A stretch of DNA of 64,000 bases, taken from assembly GCA_963775235.1 (NCBI GenBank), contig CAVZHY010000005.1, forward strand, positions 434,001-498,000, written 5' to 3'. How positions within the stretch are numbered: the first letter of the stretch is position 1; every line of letters begins with the position of its first letter. A program made the translations under genes and the position numbers. The DNA comes from JBBDMC01 sp963775235 (GTDB taxonomy: Bacteria; Pseudomonadota; Alphaproteobacteria; Rhizobiales; Kaistiaceae). The notes below the pieces were generated by a model. The model did no database searches. It was not told the DNA's origin and saw nothing but the letters and a program-made list of their open reading frames with translations. Positions 1 through 9,015 of this stretch are shown piece by piece.

Positions 1-76
1 CGTCGGCCCCCGCGGGGGCATCGTGTGATGTCAAGGCCAGCATGGTTGCGCGCGGAACCGAGAGAAGGCGCGAAGG

Positions 77-128
77 CTAGCCGACCCTCGCAAACATCTT
101 CTTAACGATTTCAGCGAGCGCGACGCTC
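77..128 (-). other. Stretch after the YcjF-like gene; possible frame-shifted C-terminal tail
   Basis: Just past the stop of the YcjF-like gene, another minus-strand frame stays open to a TAG at 77-79 and would read LAEIVKKMFARVG at its end, a peptide that looks like an amphipathic helix. Because this window carries many one-base indels, this could be the true C-terminus of the upstream gene, but the family's end is too variable for me to tell. Nothing else is recognisable in positions 1-128. Confidence 0.15.
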
Positions 129-1118
129 TCAGCCGCTCGCCTTGTCGCTGCCGAGCGGCCTCAATGCCGCCAGAACGTCGGCGAGGCGCGGCGGGCTGCC
201 GTTGACGAACGGCAGCGGCCGGCAGACGTCGACGGCCGCGATACCGACGCGAGCGGTGAGGAGGCCGTTGACCACGCCTTCGCCAAGCCGGGCGGAAAGG
301 CGTGCGGCGATGCCATGGCCAAGGATTTGTTGCACGAGCGAGTCGCCGGCAGCCATCCCTCCGGTGACGGCGAGATGAGCAATCGTGGCCCGCGCCAGGC
401 GGAGGAAGCCGATAGTCCCGGGCCGGCCGCCGTAGAGCGTGGCCAGCGCGCGGATGAGGCGCAGAATCTCCGAGCCGACGAACAACAGATCGACCACGGC
501 GCGGGGCGATATGGCGGTGACGACGGCCACCCGCTTGGCGGAGCCTACAATGAGGCGTCGGGCGGCCTCGTCGAATGGGAGGAGCAACTGGGTCTCCGCC
601 AGGCCGATGAGGTCGCGTCCGTCGATGATCTCGCGGCGCTGGCGGGCAAGCTCGGCGCGGCCGCGCGCGGTCTCCGGCCGGTGGCGATAGAGCGCCTCGA
701 GTTCGGGGACGATCTTCAGTGCGGCCGGCCGGTCATCGGCCGCGACCGCTGCCACCGCCTGGGCGTGGATGTGGGTGACGCGGCGAAGCCGCATGAGGGC
801 GACGATCTCCCGGAGCGCCATCGCGAACAGCGCCACCGCGGCGAGCACCAACAGCGCCAGCGCCAGCCAGCCCAGCCACTCGTTGCGGTCGAAGAGGTCG
901 CGGACGAGGTTGTCGATGCCGACGCCGATCGCCATGGCGATGATGCCGGCAAGCGCGGTGAAGAAGAGGCCGAGCCAACGCCGCCTGTGCGGCGCCGGAG
1001 CGGCAACGGCGGCGGTCGCCTCCAGCGCGGCCAGTTCCTCCGCCTCGGCCGGGTAAAGGTCCTGGGCCTCGTAGCGAATCTCGTCGAGGGAGAAGGCGGC
1101 CGGCCGGCGGGGCTTCAT
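129..1118 (-). CDS. YcjF-like membrane protein (TIGR01620 / DUF697 family)
   Basis: A 329-residue inner-membrane protein of the YcjF/TIGR01620 family. The N-terminal 45 residues are polar. Two strong membrane segments follow at about residues 48-70 and 82-104, then an alpha-helical cytoplasmic domain with a conserved-looking stretch around residues 190-250 (AVVTAISPRAVVDLLFVGSE) typical of DUF697. The exact function is unknown; the family almost always travels with the YcjX GTPase-like protein. Its start overlaps the ycjX stop by four bases (ATGA), so the two are translationally coupled in a sixA-ycjX-ycjF order. YcjX/YcjF homologues are often linked to envelope or phage-shock-like stress, but nothing here proves that role. 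The C-terminus may be affected by an indel. Confidence 0.85.
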   Translation of the reverse strand: MKPRRPAAFSLDEIRYEAQDLYPAEAEELAALEATAAVAAPAPHRRRWLGLFFTALAGIIAMAIGVGIDNLVRDLFDRNEWLGWLALALLVLAAVALFAMALREIVALMRLRRVTHIHAQAVAAVAADDRPAALKIVPELEALYRHRPETARGRAELARQRREIIDGRDLIGLAETQLLLPFDEAARRLIVGSAKRVAVVTAISPRAVVDLLFVGSEILRLIRALATLYGGRPGTIGFLRLARATIAHLAVTGGMAAGDSLVQQILGHGIAARLSARLGEGVVNGLLTARVGIAAVDVCRPLPFVNGSPPRLADVLAALRPLGSDKASG

Positions 1119-2593
1119 GACAGGGTGTCTCCGAGAAGGAATTCCAGCGCCCGGTCAAGCCGGATGTGGGGGAGGGAGAGGAGGAGCCCCTCGGCTGTCC
1201 GTTCCAGCTTCGGTGGCCGGAAGCGGACGAAGCGCACGTCGGTGGGGGCGGCGCCAGGCTTGAACACCGAATCGGGGTCGCGCGGCAAATCACCGGGGAA
1301 CATGGCGACCTCGGTCTTGCCGTCGAAGGTGCGCCCGTCCACGGTCTCGCCGGCAATGGGCACGCCGATGATCGAGGGCAGGGTTTCACCGCCATGGGTC
1401 ACGTCGGCCTCTCGGGTGGCGCGCACCGAGGCGAGGGCAAGCACGTCGACGCCGGCCCCGGCGAACCTCGCCCGTCCGGCGGCGTGGGTGACGATCCGGC
1501 TGAGAATGGCCTCAAGGCGATCGTGATCGCCGTGGTGGAGGTGGTCCGCCTTGGTGGCGGCAAACAGGATCCGGTCGATGCGCCGTCTGACAAGACCGGT
1601 CAGCCAGTTGGTGCGGCCGAGACGAAACCCGGCGAGGACGGCAGCGAGCGCGGCTTCCAGGTCGGTGATCGCCGCCGGCCCGGCATTGAGCGCGGCAAGC
1701 GCGTCGACGAGAACGATCTGGCGGTCGAGGCGGGCAAAATGATCGCGGAAGAACGGGCGCACGACGGTCGCCTTGTACGCCTCGTAGCGGCGCGCCATCA
1801 TCCGCGCGAGCGAGCCGCCGGGGCCGAGATTGCCATCGCTGAGGTGCAACGGCGCGAAGGTCAGCGCCGGCGACTGTTCGAGATCGCCGGGCATCAGGAA
1901 GCGGCCGGGCGGCTGGGTCGACAGCACCTCGCTGTCGCTTCGCGCCGCCTTCAGGTAGCCGGTGAAGGCGGCGGCGAGGTCGCGGGCGAGCGCCTCGTCC
2001 TCGCGGGTACCGGGATCGACGGCGGCCAGACGCCCCAGCCACGCCTGGCTGTCGCGCCGGCGGGCCGGCGCCTCTGCCGCGGTGATCGCCTCGCGCGACC
2101 ACTGAGCATAGCTCTTGGACATCAGCGGCAGGTCGAGCAGCCATTCGCCGGGGTAGTCGACGATGTCGACGTTGAGGCGGCCGCTGCCAATGGTTCGGGT
2201 CAGAAACGACGCGGATTCGTACGAGATCGCCAGCCTCAGTTCGCTGATGCGGCTCGTCGAGCCGGGCCACCGGCGCTCCTTGATCAGCGCCTCCACGTGG
2301 CGCTCGTAGTCGAAGCGCGGGACGTCGTCGTCCGGTTGCGGTTCGAGACGGGCACCGGTCAGGCGTCCGCCGGCGTATACCTTGAACAGCGGCAGCCGGC
2401 CGCCGTGAACGAGGTTGTGGACGAGGGCGCTGATGAACACGGTCTTGCCGGCGCGGGCGAGACCGGTGACGCCGAGGCGCACCGTAGACGAGCCGATGCT
2501 GGTGACACGCTCGGCGAGGTTGGCAAGGACGAGACGGGTCTCGTCGGTGATGGTGGTCAGCGGCAAGTGGCGCTTCTCACGCGGTGGTCGCAA
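1115..2593 (-). CDS. YcjX family P-loop NTPase (DUF463)
   Basis: A 492-residue cytoplasmic P-loop protein of the YcjX (DUF463) family. A clear Walker A motif GLARAGKT lies at about residues 44-51, preceded by the beta strand VRLGVTG, and DIVDYPGEWL at about 132-141 looks like the Walker B/G3 region. The motif DRILFAATKADHLH near residue 325 resembles the G4 (T/NKxD) guanine-recognition motif. The YcjX family is thought to bind guanine nucleotide, but no pathway is established. The gene is co-transcribed with sixA upstream (33-bp gap) and overlaps the YcjF-like gene downstream. Length and motif order are normal for the family and no frameshift is seen. Confidence 0.9.
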   Translation of the reverse strand: MRPPREKRHLPLTTITDETRLVLANLAERVTSIGSSTVRLGVTGLARAGKTVFISALVHNLVHGGRLPLFKVYAGGRLTGARLEPQPDDDVPRFDYERHVEALIKERRWPGSTSRISELRLAISYESASFLTRTIGSGRLNVDIVDYPGEWLLDLPLMSKSYAQWSREAITAAEAPARRRDSQAWLGRLAAVDPGTREDEALARDLAAAFTGYLKAARSDSEVLSTQPPGRFLMPGDLEQSPALTFAPLHLSDGNLGPGGSLARMMARRYEAYKATVVRPFFRDHFARLDRQIVLVDALAALNAGPAAITDLEAALAAVLAGFRLGRTNWLTGLVRRRIDRILFAATKADHLHHGDHDRLEAILSRIVTHAAGRARFAGAGVDVLALASVRATREADVTHGGETLPSIIGVPIAGETVDGRTFDGKTEVAMFPGDLPRDPDSVFKPGAAPTDVRFVRFRPPKLERTAEGLLLSLPHIRLDRALEFLLGDTLS

Positions 2594-2626
2594 CGCATGT
2601 AAACCCGGCGGCGGTCCGGTGGAAGG

Positions 2627-3157
2627 TCACGGTCCGTCGTCGTTGTTCCCGTCCTCCAGGTCGCGCGGGCGCTTGAACGCCACCAGGCGCCCGCGGAGCG
2701 GCTTCAACCGCGACCACGCCTCGTCGAATTCGATCACCGCCAATGCTCCGGTCGGATATTCGGCCGCCACCTGCGCGCGATCCGCTTTGTCGCCTGCCCC
2801 GATGAGGCCGATGGCCGTCTCCTGAATAGCGGGATTGTGGCCGACCACCAACAGCCGGCGGCTGTCGCCGCCATGGGTGGCAATGATCGTGCGGTAACTA
2901 TCATCGTGCCGATAGAGGTCGGGATCGAACACCACCTCCGGATCGTCCTTGAGGCGCTTGAGGAGTGGTCCGAGGGTCTCGCGCGTGCGCCGGGCGGGCG
3001 AGCACACGATCAGGTCCGGCGGATAGCTGGTGGCGATGAGTTCGGCCATCGCGAGGGCCTCACGCCGGCCGCGCTCGGCAAGCGGTCGGTCAAAATCGGT
3101 GGCGTTTGGATCGTCCCGCGACGATTTGCCATGACGGAGAAGCAGCAGTTCTGGCAT
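2627..3157 (-). CDS. sixA: SixA-type histidine phosphatase
   Basis: A 176-residue member of the histidine phosphatase (phosphoglycerate-mutase-like) superfamily, short SixA branch. The catalytic RHGKSS motif is at residues 8-13 and the second catalytic His is in VVGHNPAIQ near residue 105. SixA enzymes remove phosphate from phosphohistidine on phosphotransfer proteins such as HPt domains or PTS components; the actual target here cannot be read from sequence. It is the first gene of the sixA-ycjX-ycjF minus-strand group. A sensor kinase (CckA) lies nearby but in a separate unit, so a functional link would be speculative. Confidence 0.85.
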   Translation of the reverse strand: MPELLLLRHGKSSRDDPNATDFDRPLAERGRREALAMAELIATSYPPDLIVCSPARRTRETLGPLLKRLKDDPEVVFDPDLYRHDDSYRTIIATHGGDSRRLLVVGHNPAIQETAIGLIGAGDKADRAQVAAEYPTGALAVIEFDEAWSRLKPLRGRLVAFKRPRDLEDGNNDDGP

Positions 3158-3211
3158 CGGTGGATCCGCATTTTCGCGCCTTGCACTTAACCCGGTCGGC
3201 GCTGCACAAGC

Positions 3212-3243
3212 AAAAGCGCCCGCGACGATGGCCGCGGGCGCTT
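3212..3243 (-). terminator. Rho-independent terminator after the SH3-domain gene
   Basis: An 11-bp perfect GC-rich stem (AAGCGCCCGCG / CGCGGGCGCTT, 9-base loop) is followed on the minus strand by TTTTGC. It sits 28 bases beyond the stop of the SH3-domain gene and separates it from sixA. Confidence 0.8.
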
Positions 3244-3270
3244 GCCGGTCTTCAGGGAGAGCGGCTCAAT

Positions 3271-3837
3271 CTAGCCGGGATAAATGTACGACTGCGACGC
3301 GTAGCCAGCCTGGCCGTTCGCGCGCGTGACGTAGCACCAGCCGGGGTAACCGGTGTTGCCGCAGACGGCGGAAAAGTGTTCGCCGGGAACCAGCGAGAAC
3401 AGGACCGGATAATTGGTGCCGCCGCCCTGCCTGACGTTCAGCTGGATATAAACGGTCGCATTGAACGTTCCGGGCGGATAGTTGATCGGCTGTGGAGGCG
3501 GAGGCGGCGGACCGCCGGGGCCACCCATGCAGCTGGCGTAAGCCTGCTGGTAAACCGCATTACGCTTGGCCTGCCATGAGGCGCTGCCAACGACGAGGCC
3601 GGCACCAGCCCCGACACCGATACCGGTGCCCACGTTGCCGTGGGTGGCGCCCGCGACCAGGCCGCCAAGGATGCCGCCGGCAATAGCGCCAGTGGCGGCA
3701 CCACCGCCCGTCGGATAGATGCGTTCCATCTCGCCGCGGGCGTACGAATCACAGTAGCTCGCCGACGCGGCGAAAGCCGAGCCGGCGACCATCAGGCTTC
3801 CGGCCACAACGACAGCCGTGGTTAAGATTCGCTTCAT
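3271..3837 (-). CDS. Secreted glycine-zipper and SH3 domain protein
   Basis: A 188-residue exported protein. Residues 1-23 form a signal peptide (MKRILTTAVVVAG...SAFA). A glycine-zipper segment of about 45 residues (GAIAGGILGGLVAGATHG...) follows and probably inserts into or packs against a membrane. After a GGPPPPPPQP linker comes a C-terminal bacterial SH3-like domain (LNVRQGGGTNYPVLFSL ... YIYPG) of the type that binds peptidoglycan or other envelope parts. The start is chosen at the ATG preceded by AGGGAG; an upstream in-frame ATG would mask the signal peptide. It appears monocistronic, with its own terminator. An envelope-maintenance role is inferred from architecture only. Confidence 0.8.
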   Translation of the reverse strand: MKRILTTAVVVAGSLMVAGSAFAASASYCDSYARGEMERIYPTGGGAATGAIAGGILGGLVAGATHGNVGTGIGVGAGAGLVVGSASWQAKRNAVYQQAYASCMGGPGGPPPPPPQPINYPPGTFNATVYIQLNVRQGGGTNYPVLFSLVPGEHFSAVCGNTGYPGWCYVTRANGQAGYASQSYIYPG

Positions 3838-4044
3838 TTGATGCTCCCTAAGTGTCCGAGCTGTCCCGGGCTCCGGCCCGAGGTGCGCGCAGTCGACCAA
3901 ACCTGCCCCGTCCTACATGTATGAAACATGAACGGGTGGCAAGCCCGTGGCGGCTGTCCTGCATAACATTGGGTGAACGGGGGCCCCTGCAGTATGACCG
4001 GCGTCACAGGCGCACCGGCCGTCCCGGGTGGCCACAACCGCCGG

Positions 4045-4461
<417 letters not shown>

Positions 4462-4590
4462 GGAAGACCCTTGGCTCGGCTCAATGCGGCGCGGAATATA
4501 GCGACGTGTTTTGGACGGGACAACAACTGTCACGTGAAGATCTGGTAACGGTCGTCAGCGGGGGCGGCCGAGCCGATTCCGTGAACAGAG

Positions 4591-5496
4591 TCAGGATGAT
4601 GGACGGCCCGCGGTGATTTCGCCGAGCAAGCGGGCCATCTCCTGCTCGAGATGGCTGACCTTGGCGGCGGTATCGCCTTCCCCGCCCGCCGGGGCGTGTC
4701 CGCCGAAGCTGGCAGGCAGCGCTGACGACGCGGTCTGGTCGCCGAGATCGAGGTTGGTCTGGTCGGCGCTGGCGGATGCCGGCTCTGCCCGGACGGGCTC
4801 GTGCACGCGCGCCGGCGATGCCATGTTCCTCGCCTCGCCATTCATGCCTTCCGGGCGGATCACCTCCGGCAGAAACGGCTCGGGCGGGGAAGGCTCGGCC
4901 GCTGTCGGGGCCTGCACAGAGCGGAACGGCAACTGCTGCATCTCGACCAGACGCGCCGGGGTCGGCGGGTTGCCGTGATTCATCGGCAGATCCGGGGGCG
5001 CCACGCCGCTGCGTTGGAGCGGCTGGAACCCCGGCTCGCCCGTCTCCGGGCGCACGGAGGGCCGCGCTGCAGGGAAGGGGATCGGCGCGGCCGCTGCCGG
5101 CGGAGCGGTCTCGGGCCCGCGCGCAGCCGGCGGTGGGGCCGAGGCAGCCGGCTGCGCCGCGGCCCGTTGCGCCGCTTCGGCGGGGGTGGCGCGGCGGCGG
5201 GTGCGCACGATCGTCGGCTCGACGACCAGATCGCTCGGTCCGCCGAGCAACAGCAGGTGCTCAACGGTGTCGCGGCGGACGAGTACAAGGCGGCGGCGGC
5301 TGTCGATCGCCACCGCATCGACGACGGCAAGACGGGGTACACGACCGCGGCCAATGCCGCCGATCCCGAAGCCGGCAAAACGGCGCACCACCCAATAGGC
5401 GAGGGCAATCAGTCCCAGAACGACGACGACGGTGATCACGAACTGGGCGACGCGGGCGCCGGCCTCACCAAACAGCGGCTCGAGAAGATCCGACAT
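4591..5496 (-). CDS. FliO-like membrane protein with long Pro/Ala-rich tail
   Basis: A 301-residue protein whose first 110 residues match the FliO pattern: a short periplasmic start, one membrane helix (VAQFVITVVVVLGLIALAYW, about 15-34), a basic juxtamembrane stretch, then a small beta-domain (LAVVDAVAIDSRRRLVLVRR...LLLLGGPSDLVVE). FliO assists assembly of the FliP core of the flagellar export gate. The remaining 190 residues are low-complexity Pro/Ala/Glu-rich with no recognised domain, ending in a short helix (KVSHLEQEMARLLGEI). The start has GGGAG 9 bases upstream. No other flagellar gene is in the window; the gene sits between dksA and the divergent cckA. FliO is probable, but flagellar function is inferred. 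Confidence 0.65.
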   Translation of the reverse strand: MSDLLEPLFGEAGARVAQFVITVVVVLGLIALAYWVVRRFAGFGIGGIGRGRVPRLAVVDAVAIDSRRRLVLVRRDTVEHLLLLGGPSDLVVEPTIVRTRRRATPAEAAQRAAAQPAASAPPPAARGPETAPPAAAAPIPFPAARPSVRPETGEPGFQPLQRSGVAPPDLPMNHGNPPTPARLVEMQQLPFRSVQAPTAAEPSPPEPFLPEVIRPEGMNGEARNMASPARVHEPVRAEPASASADQTNLDLGDQTASSALPASFGGHAPAGGEGDTAAKVSHLEQEMARLLGEITAGRPSS

Positions 5497-5814
5497 GCGC
5501 ACGTCTCCCGGCATTTGCGGTCGGCTTGGTGGCACGGAGGCGGCGGAAGGCAGCCCGGCGCGCCAGATTCGCCGGTGCGATTGACTTTTCCGGCCTCGGG
5601 AGCCGCAATGCAAGGGGCCGATTTGGCTTTTGTGGCGCGGTGTGTCTTCGGGAAACCATCAGGGGTGTTGACGAAGGCCGGGTCACACCGCCGGAGAATC
5701 CCGGCGCCGGGCGCTCGCCTACGTTGAATTCTGTTGCTTTCGCGCCCATCCTCGCCTCCATGATTTTGCCGGTGCGGGGGCGCGCCGGATGTCTGAGGAG
5801 ATGGGGCGGCCCGA
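5497..5814. other. Intergenic divergent promoter region fliO-like / cckA
   Basis: About 320 bases between divergent genes, the longest gene-free stretch of the window. It must hold the promoters of both. I see AGGAG just upstream of the cckA start, but no convincing -35/-10 pair, no CtrA full site (TTAA-N7-TTAA) and no coding potential supported by a ribosome site or a recognisable protein. Confidence 0.5.
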
Positions 5815-8355
5815 ATGACCGATCACGCCAATCCGTCGCCGCGGACGGGAACGGTTGCCGACCGCTCCGAACGCATTAGCGGCGTCGGCCGGCTGATCGT
5901 CGTTTCCTTCGCGCTGGTTGGCGTGGCGATCGGGCTGGCCTTGATCAAGCCGGGCAGGGCCGAGCCGCTCATCATCGGCGTCCTCGGGCTGCTCGCCGTC
6001 GTCGGCGTGGTGACGGTGCTTGCCAGCGCCATCGGCGTCGTCCGATTCGGCGCCCGCTGGCAGGCCGACGACCTCGGTCGGGCGTTGCTCGACGCAACCG
6101 GGGACGGTGTCCTTATCAGCGATGGCAACGGGCGTATCGTCTACGCCAACCGCACCTACGCCAACCTCACCGGCGCCGACAGCGAACGCGAGGTGCGCTC
6201 GGTAGAGCGCGCCTTCTCCGGCAACGCCGAAGCCGGCGAGGCGATCTACCGTATTGCCCAGACGCTGAGGGAAGGACAGACGGCCCAGGAGGAAATCCGC
6301 CTGCCGGGTCCGCTCGACCCGACCGTCCCGCGCGACGGGGCTCACTGGTACCGGATCGTGGCCCGGCCGCTTGCTGTCGGTCCGCGCAGGCGTCCGATGT
6401 CGGCGTGGCTGGTGGCCGACATCTCGGGCGAGAGGGCACGGCAGGAGACCGTCTTCCAGGAACTGCAGCACGCGATCGACTACCTCGACCACGCGCCCGC
6501 CGGCTTCTTCTCGGCGGAGCCGGACGGCCGCATCGTCTACCTCAACGCCACCCTCGCCGAGTGGTTGGGAATAGACCTGACCGGATTCCAGCCGGGCACG
6601 CTGACCCTCGACGACATCGTGCGCGGCGATGGTATCGCGCTGCTCAAGGCCCCCGCCGACGCCGGAATGCGCAACCGCGCCGCGATCATCGATCTCGACC
6701 TGGTCAAGCAGCAACGGCCAGAGCCTGCCAGTGCGGCTGATGCACCGGGTGCCGATGACCGACGACGGCGCGCCGGGGGCGACGCGCACCATCGTCCTCA
6801 ACCGCTCGCCGGGAGAGGACGCCTCGGAGGCGTTGAGGTCGGCCGAGGTGCGGTTCGCGCGGTTCTTCAACAACACGCCTATGGCGATCGCGGCGGTGGA
6901 CGGAGCGGGACGTGTCGGCCGCGCCAACGCGGCCTTCGTTCGCCTGTTCGGAGCGACGATGGCGGAGACCGGCGCGCGACGGCTGGTCGACCTCGTCACC
7001 AAGAACGAACAGGCAAGGCTGGAAGAGGCGCTGCAGTTGGCGGCCCACGGCGCCGGAGTGCTCGCGCATATCGACGCCACCCTCGCCGACGGCGAGCACA
7101 GCGCGCGGTTTTTCATCGATCCCGTCGCGGAAGGCGCGGGCGGCGAGGAAGCCGTGATCGTCAACGCGCTTGATATCACCGAGCAGCGCACGCTCGAGCA
7201 GCAGTTCGCCCAGAGCCAGAAGATGCAGGCGGTCGGTCAGCTTGCCGGCGGCATCGCCCACGACTTCAACAACGTGCTGACGGCGATCATCGGCTTCTCC
7301 GACCTGCTGCTCGCCAACCACCGGCCAAGCGACCCGTCCTTCCAGGACATCATGAACATCAAGCAGAACGCCAACCGGGCGGCGGGCCTGGTGCGGCAAC
7401 TGCTCGCCTTCTCGCGCCGGCAGACGTTGAGGCCGCAGGTGCTGGCTCTGGGCGAAGTGCTGTCGGACCTGCAGATCCTGCTGCAACGTCTGCTCGGCGA
7501 GAACGTGAAGCTGCAACTCGTCCACGGCCGGGACCTGTGGCCGATCAAGTTCGACCTCAACCAGTTCGAGCAGGTGGTCGTCAACCTCGCCGTGAACGCC
7601 CGCGATGCGATGCCGGAAGGCGGCACGATGACCATTCGCACGCGCGACCTGCCGGCGGACCAGGTGGCGCATTTTCCGTATAAGCCGTTGCCGGGCGCCG
7701 ACTACGTGCTGATCGAGGTCGAGGACACCGGCGTCGGCATGACCGCGGACGTGCAGGCGAAGATCTTCGAGCCGTTCTTCTCGACCAAGGAAGTCGGCAA
7801 GGGGACCGGCCTTGGCCTCTCGACGGTCTACGGTATCGTCAAGCAGACCGGCGCCATATCTTTTTCTCCAGCGAGGTGGGCAAGGGCACGGTGTTCCGCA
7901 TATTCGTGCCGCGTTACGAACCGGCCGAAGGTGAGGTGACGCCCAGCCTCGCCGACACCGGGATCGAGATTTCCGACCTCACCGGGACGGCGACGATCCT
8001 GCTCGTGGAGGACGAGGAAGCAGTGCGCGCGTTCGCCGCCCGCGCACTCGCCTCACGGGGCTACAAGGTCTACGAGGCTGCCTCCGGGGTCGAGGCGCTG
8101 GAGGTGATGGAGGAGGAGGCCGGCGGCAACGTCGACCTTGTTGTCTCCGACGTGGTGATGCCGGAACTCGACGGACCGTCATTGCTGAGAGAGCTTCGCA
8201 AGACGCGCGCCGACCTCAAGATCATCTTCATTTCCGGCTACGCCGAGGACGCCTTCCGCAAGAACCTGCCCGAGGGCGAGAAGTTTCACTTCCTGCCGAA
8301 GCCATTCTCGCTCAAGCAGCTCGCCGTCGCGGTCAAGGAGACGCTGGGGCGGTAG
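5815..8355 (+). CDS. cckA: CckA hybrid histidine kinase (two apparent frameshifts)
   Basis: Reconstructed length is about 846 residues. Two membrane helices (about 24-46 and 52-75) are followed by PAS-type segments, a HisKA domain with the phospho-acceptor His in AGGIAHDFNNVLTAI, a HATPase domain (NARDAMPEGG; EDTGVGM; GKGTGLGLSTVYGI) and a C-terminal receiver domain with the phospho-Asp in VVSDVVMPELDG. CckA phosphorylates ChpT, which passes phosphate to CtrA and CpdR and so controls the alphaproteobacterial cell cycle. The frame shifts once near 6706 (one extra base between LDLVK and NGQSLPVR) and back near 7852 (one base missing in KQTGGHIFFSS). Both breaks fall within well-aligned domains and restore perfect continuity, so sequence error is the likely cause. 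Confidence 0.9.
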
Positions 8356-8907
8356 CCCGGCGCCAGACGACCAGCGAGACCTTCGCCGGGGCGTCCAAGA
8401 GTTCTCAGGGGCGCCGGCAACCAGCCCGTGGAGGGCAAGGATCGCTTCCGCCGCTTTACCCTCGGCGACCGCCGAGAAAACCGGGATGCCGTCTGGCATG
8501 AGGACATCGCCGGCGCGCGCGAGGTCGAAGCGATCGAAGCCCGCCGCGAGGAAGAAATCGAACACGCGACGGCCGCCGACGACCGCGGCGACGCCGCCTC
8601 CGGGGGCGGCACGGGCGAGCGCATCGGCGAGGGGGACGGCGGCGGGGTTCCACCACCAGGCCTCAGCCCGCCGCTCGATGCCGCGCGCCGACGATGACAG
8701 CACCAGGCGGTTTCGGCCTTTGTCGTTGCGGTTGGCCTCGTGGCCGCGCCGGCCGAGAACCGTGACTGCGGCCGCGTCGAGCGCGGCCTGAAAGCGGACC
8801 CAGTCGGCTTCGTTGCGGAGCGCCGCCGGTACCGATCCGTCCGCGGCGGCGATGCGGCCGTCAGCCGAGACGATGGCGTGTCCGTGAATGAACCAGTCTT
8901 CGATCAT
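8333..8907 (-). CDS. Dihydrofolate reductase-like (RibD C-terminal fold) protein, frame-shifted near the end
   Basis: Reconstructed to about 191 residues. It starts MIEDWFIHGHAIVSADGRIA and contains a nucleotide-binding segment (VTVLGRRGHEANRNDKG) and VVGGRRVFDFFLAAGFDRFD, typical of the DHFR/RibD-C superfamily of NADPH-dependent reductases. The substrate is unknown: these stand-alone proteins are neither clearly folate nor riboflavin enzymes. After LVAGAPE the frame breaks near 8400; a neighbouring frame continues with LLDAPAKVSLVVWRRA and stops at 8333, which looks like the genuine end. It converges with cckA, overlapping its 3' end by about 23 bases, and is divergent from the sulfotransferase gene. 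Confidence 0.65.
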
Positions 8908-9015
8908 GGTCGTTCGCCTTCGCGCCCCAATTCCCTTCTACGTTCCGCGCCGGCCATGCTGGCCGCGGCCAGCCGCACGTGCCAGAAAGGCGCCCACGAA
9001 TTGGCCGGAGGGTGG

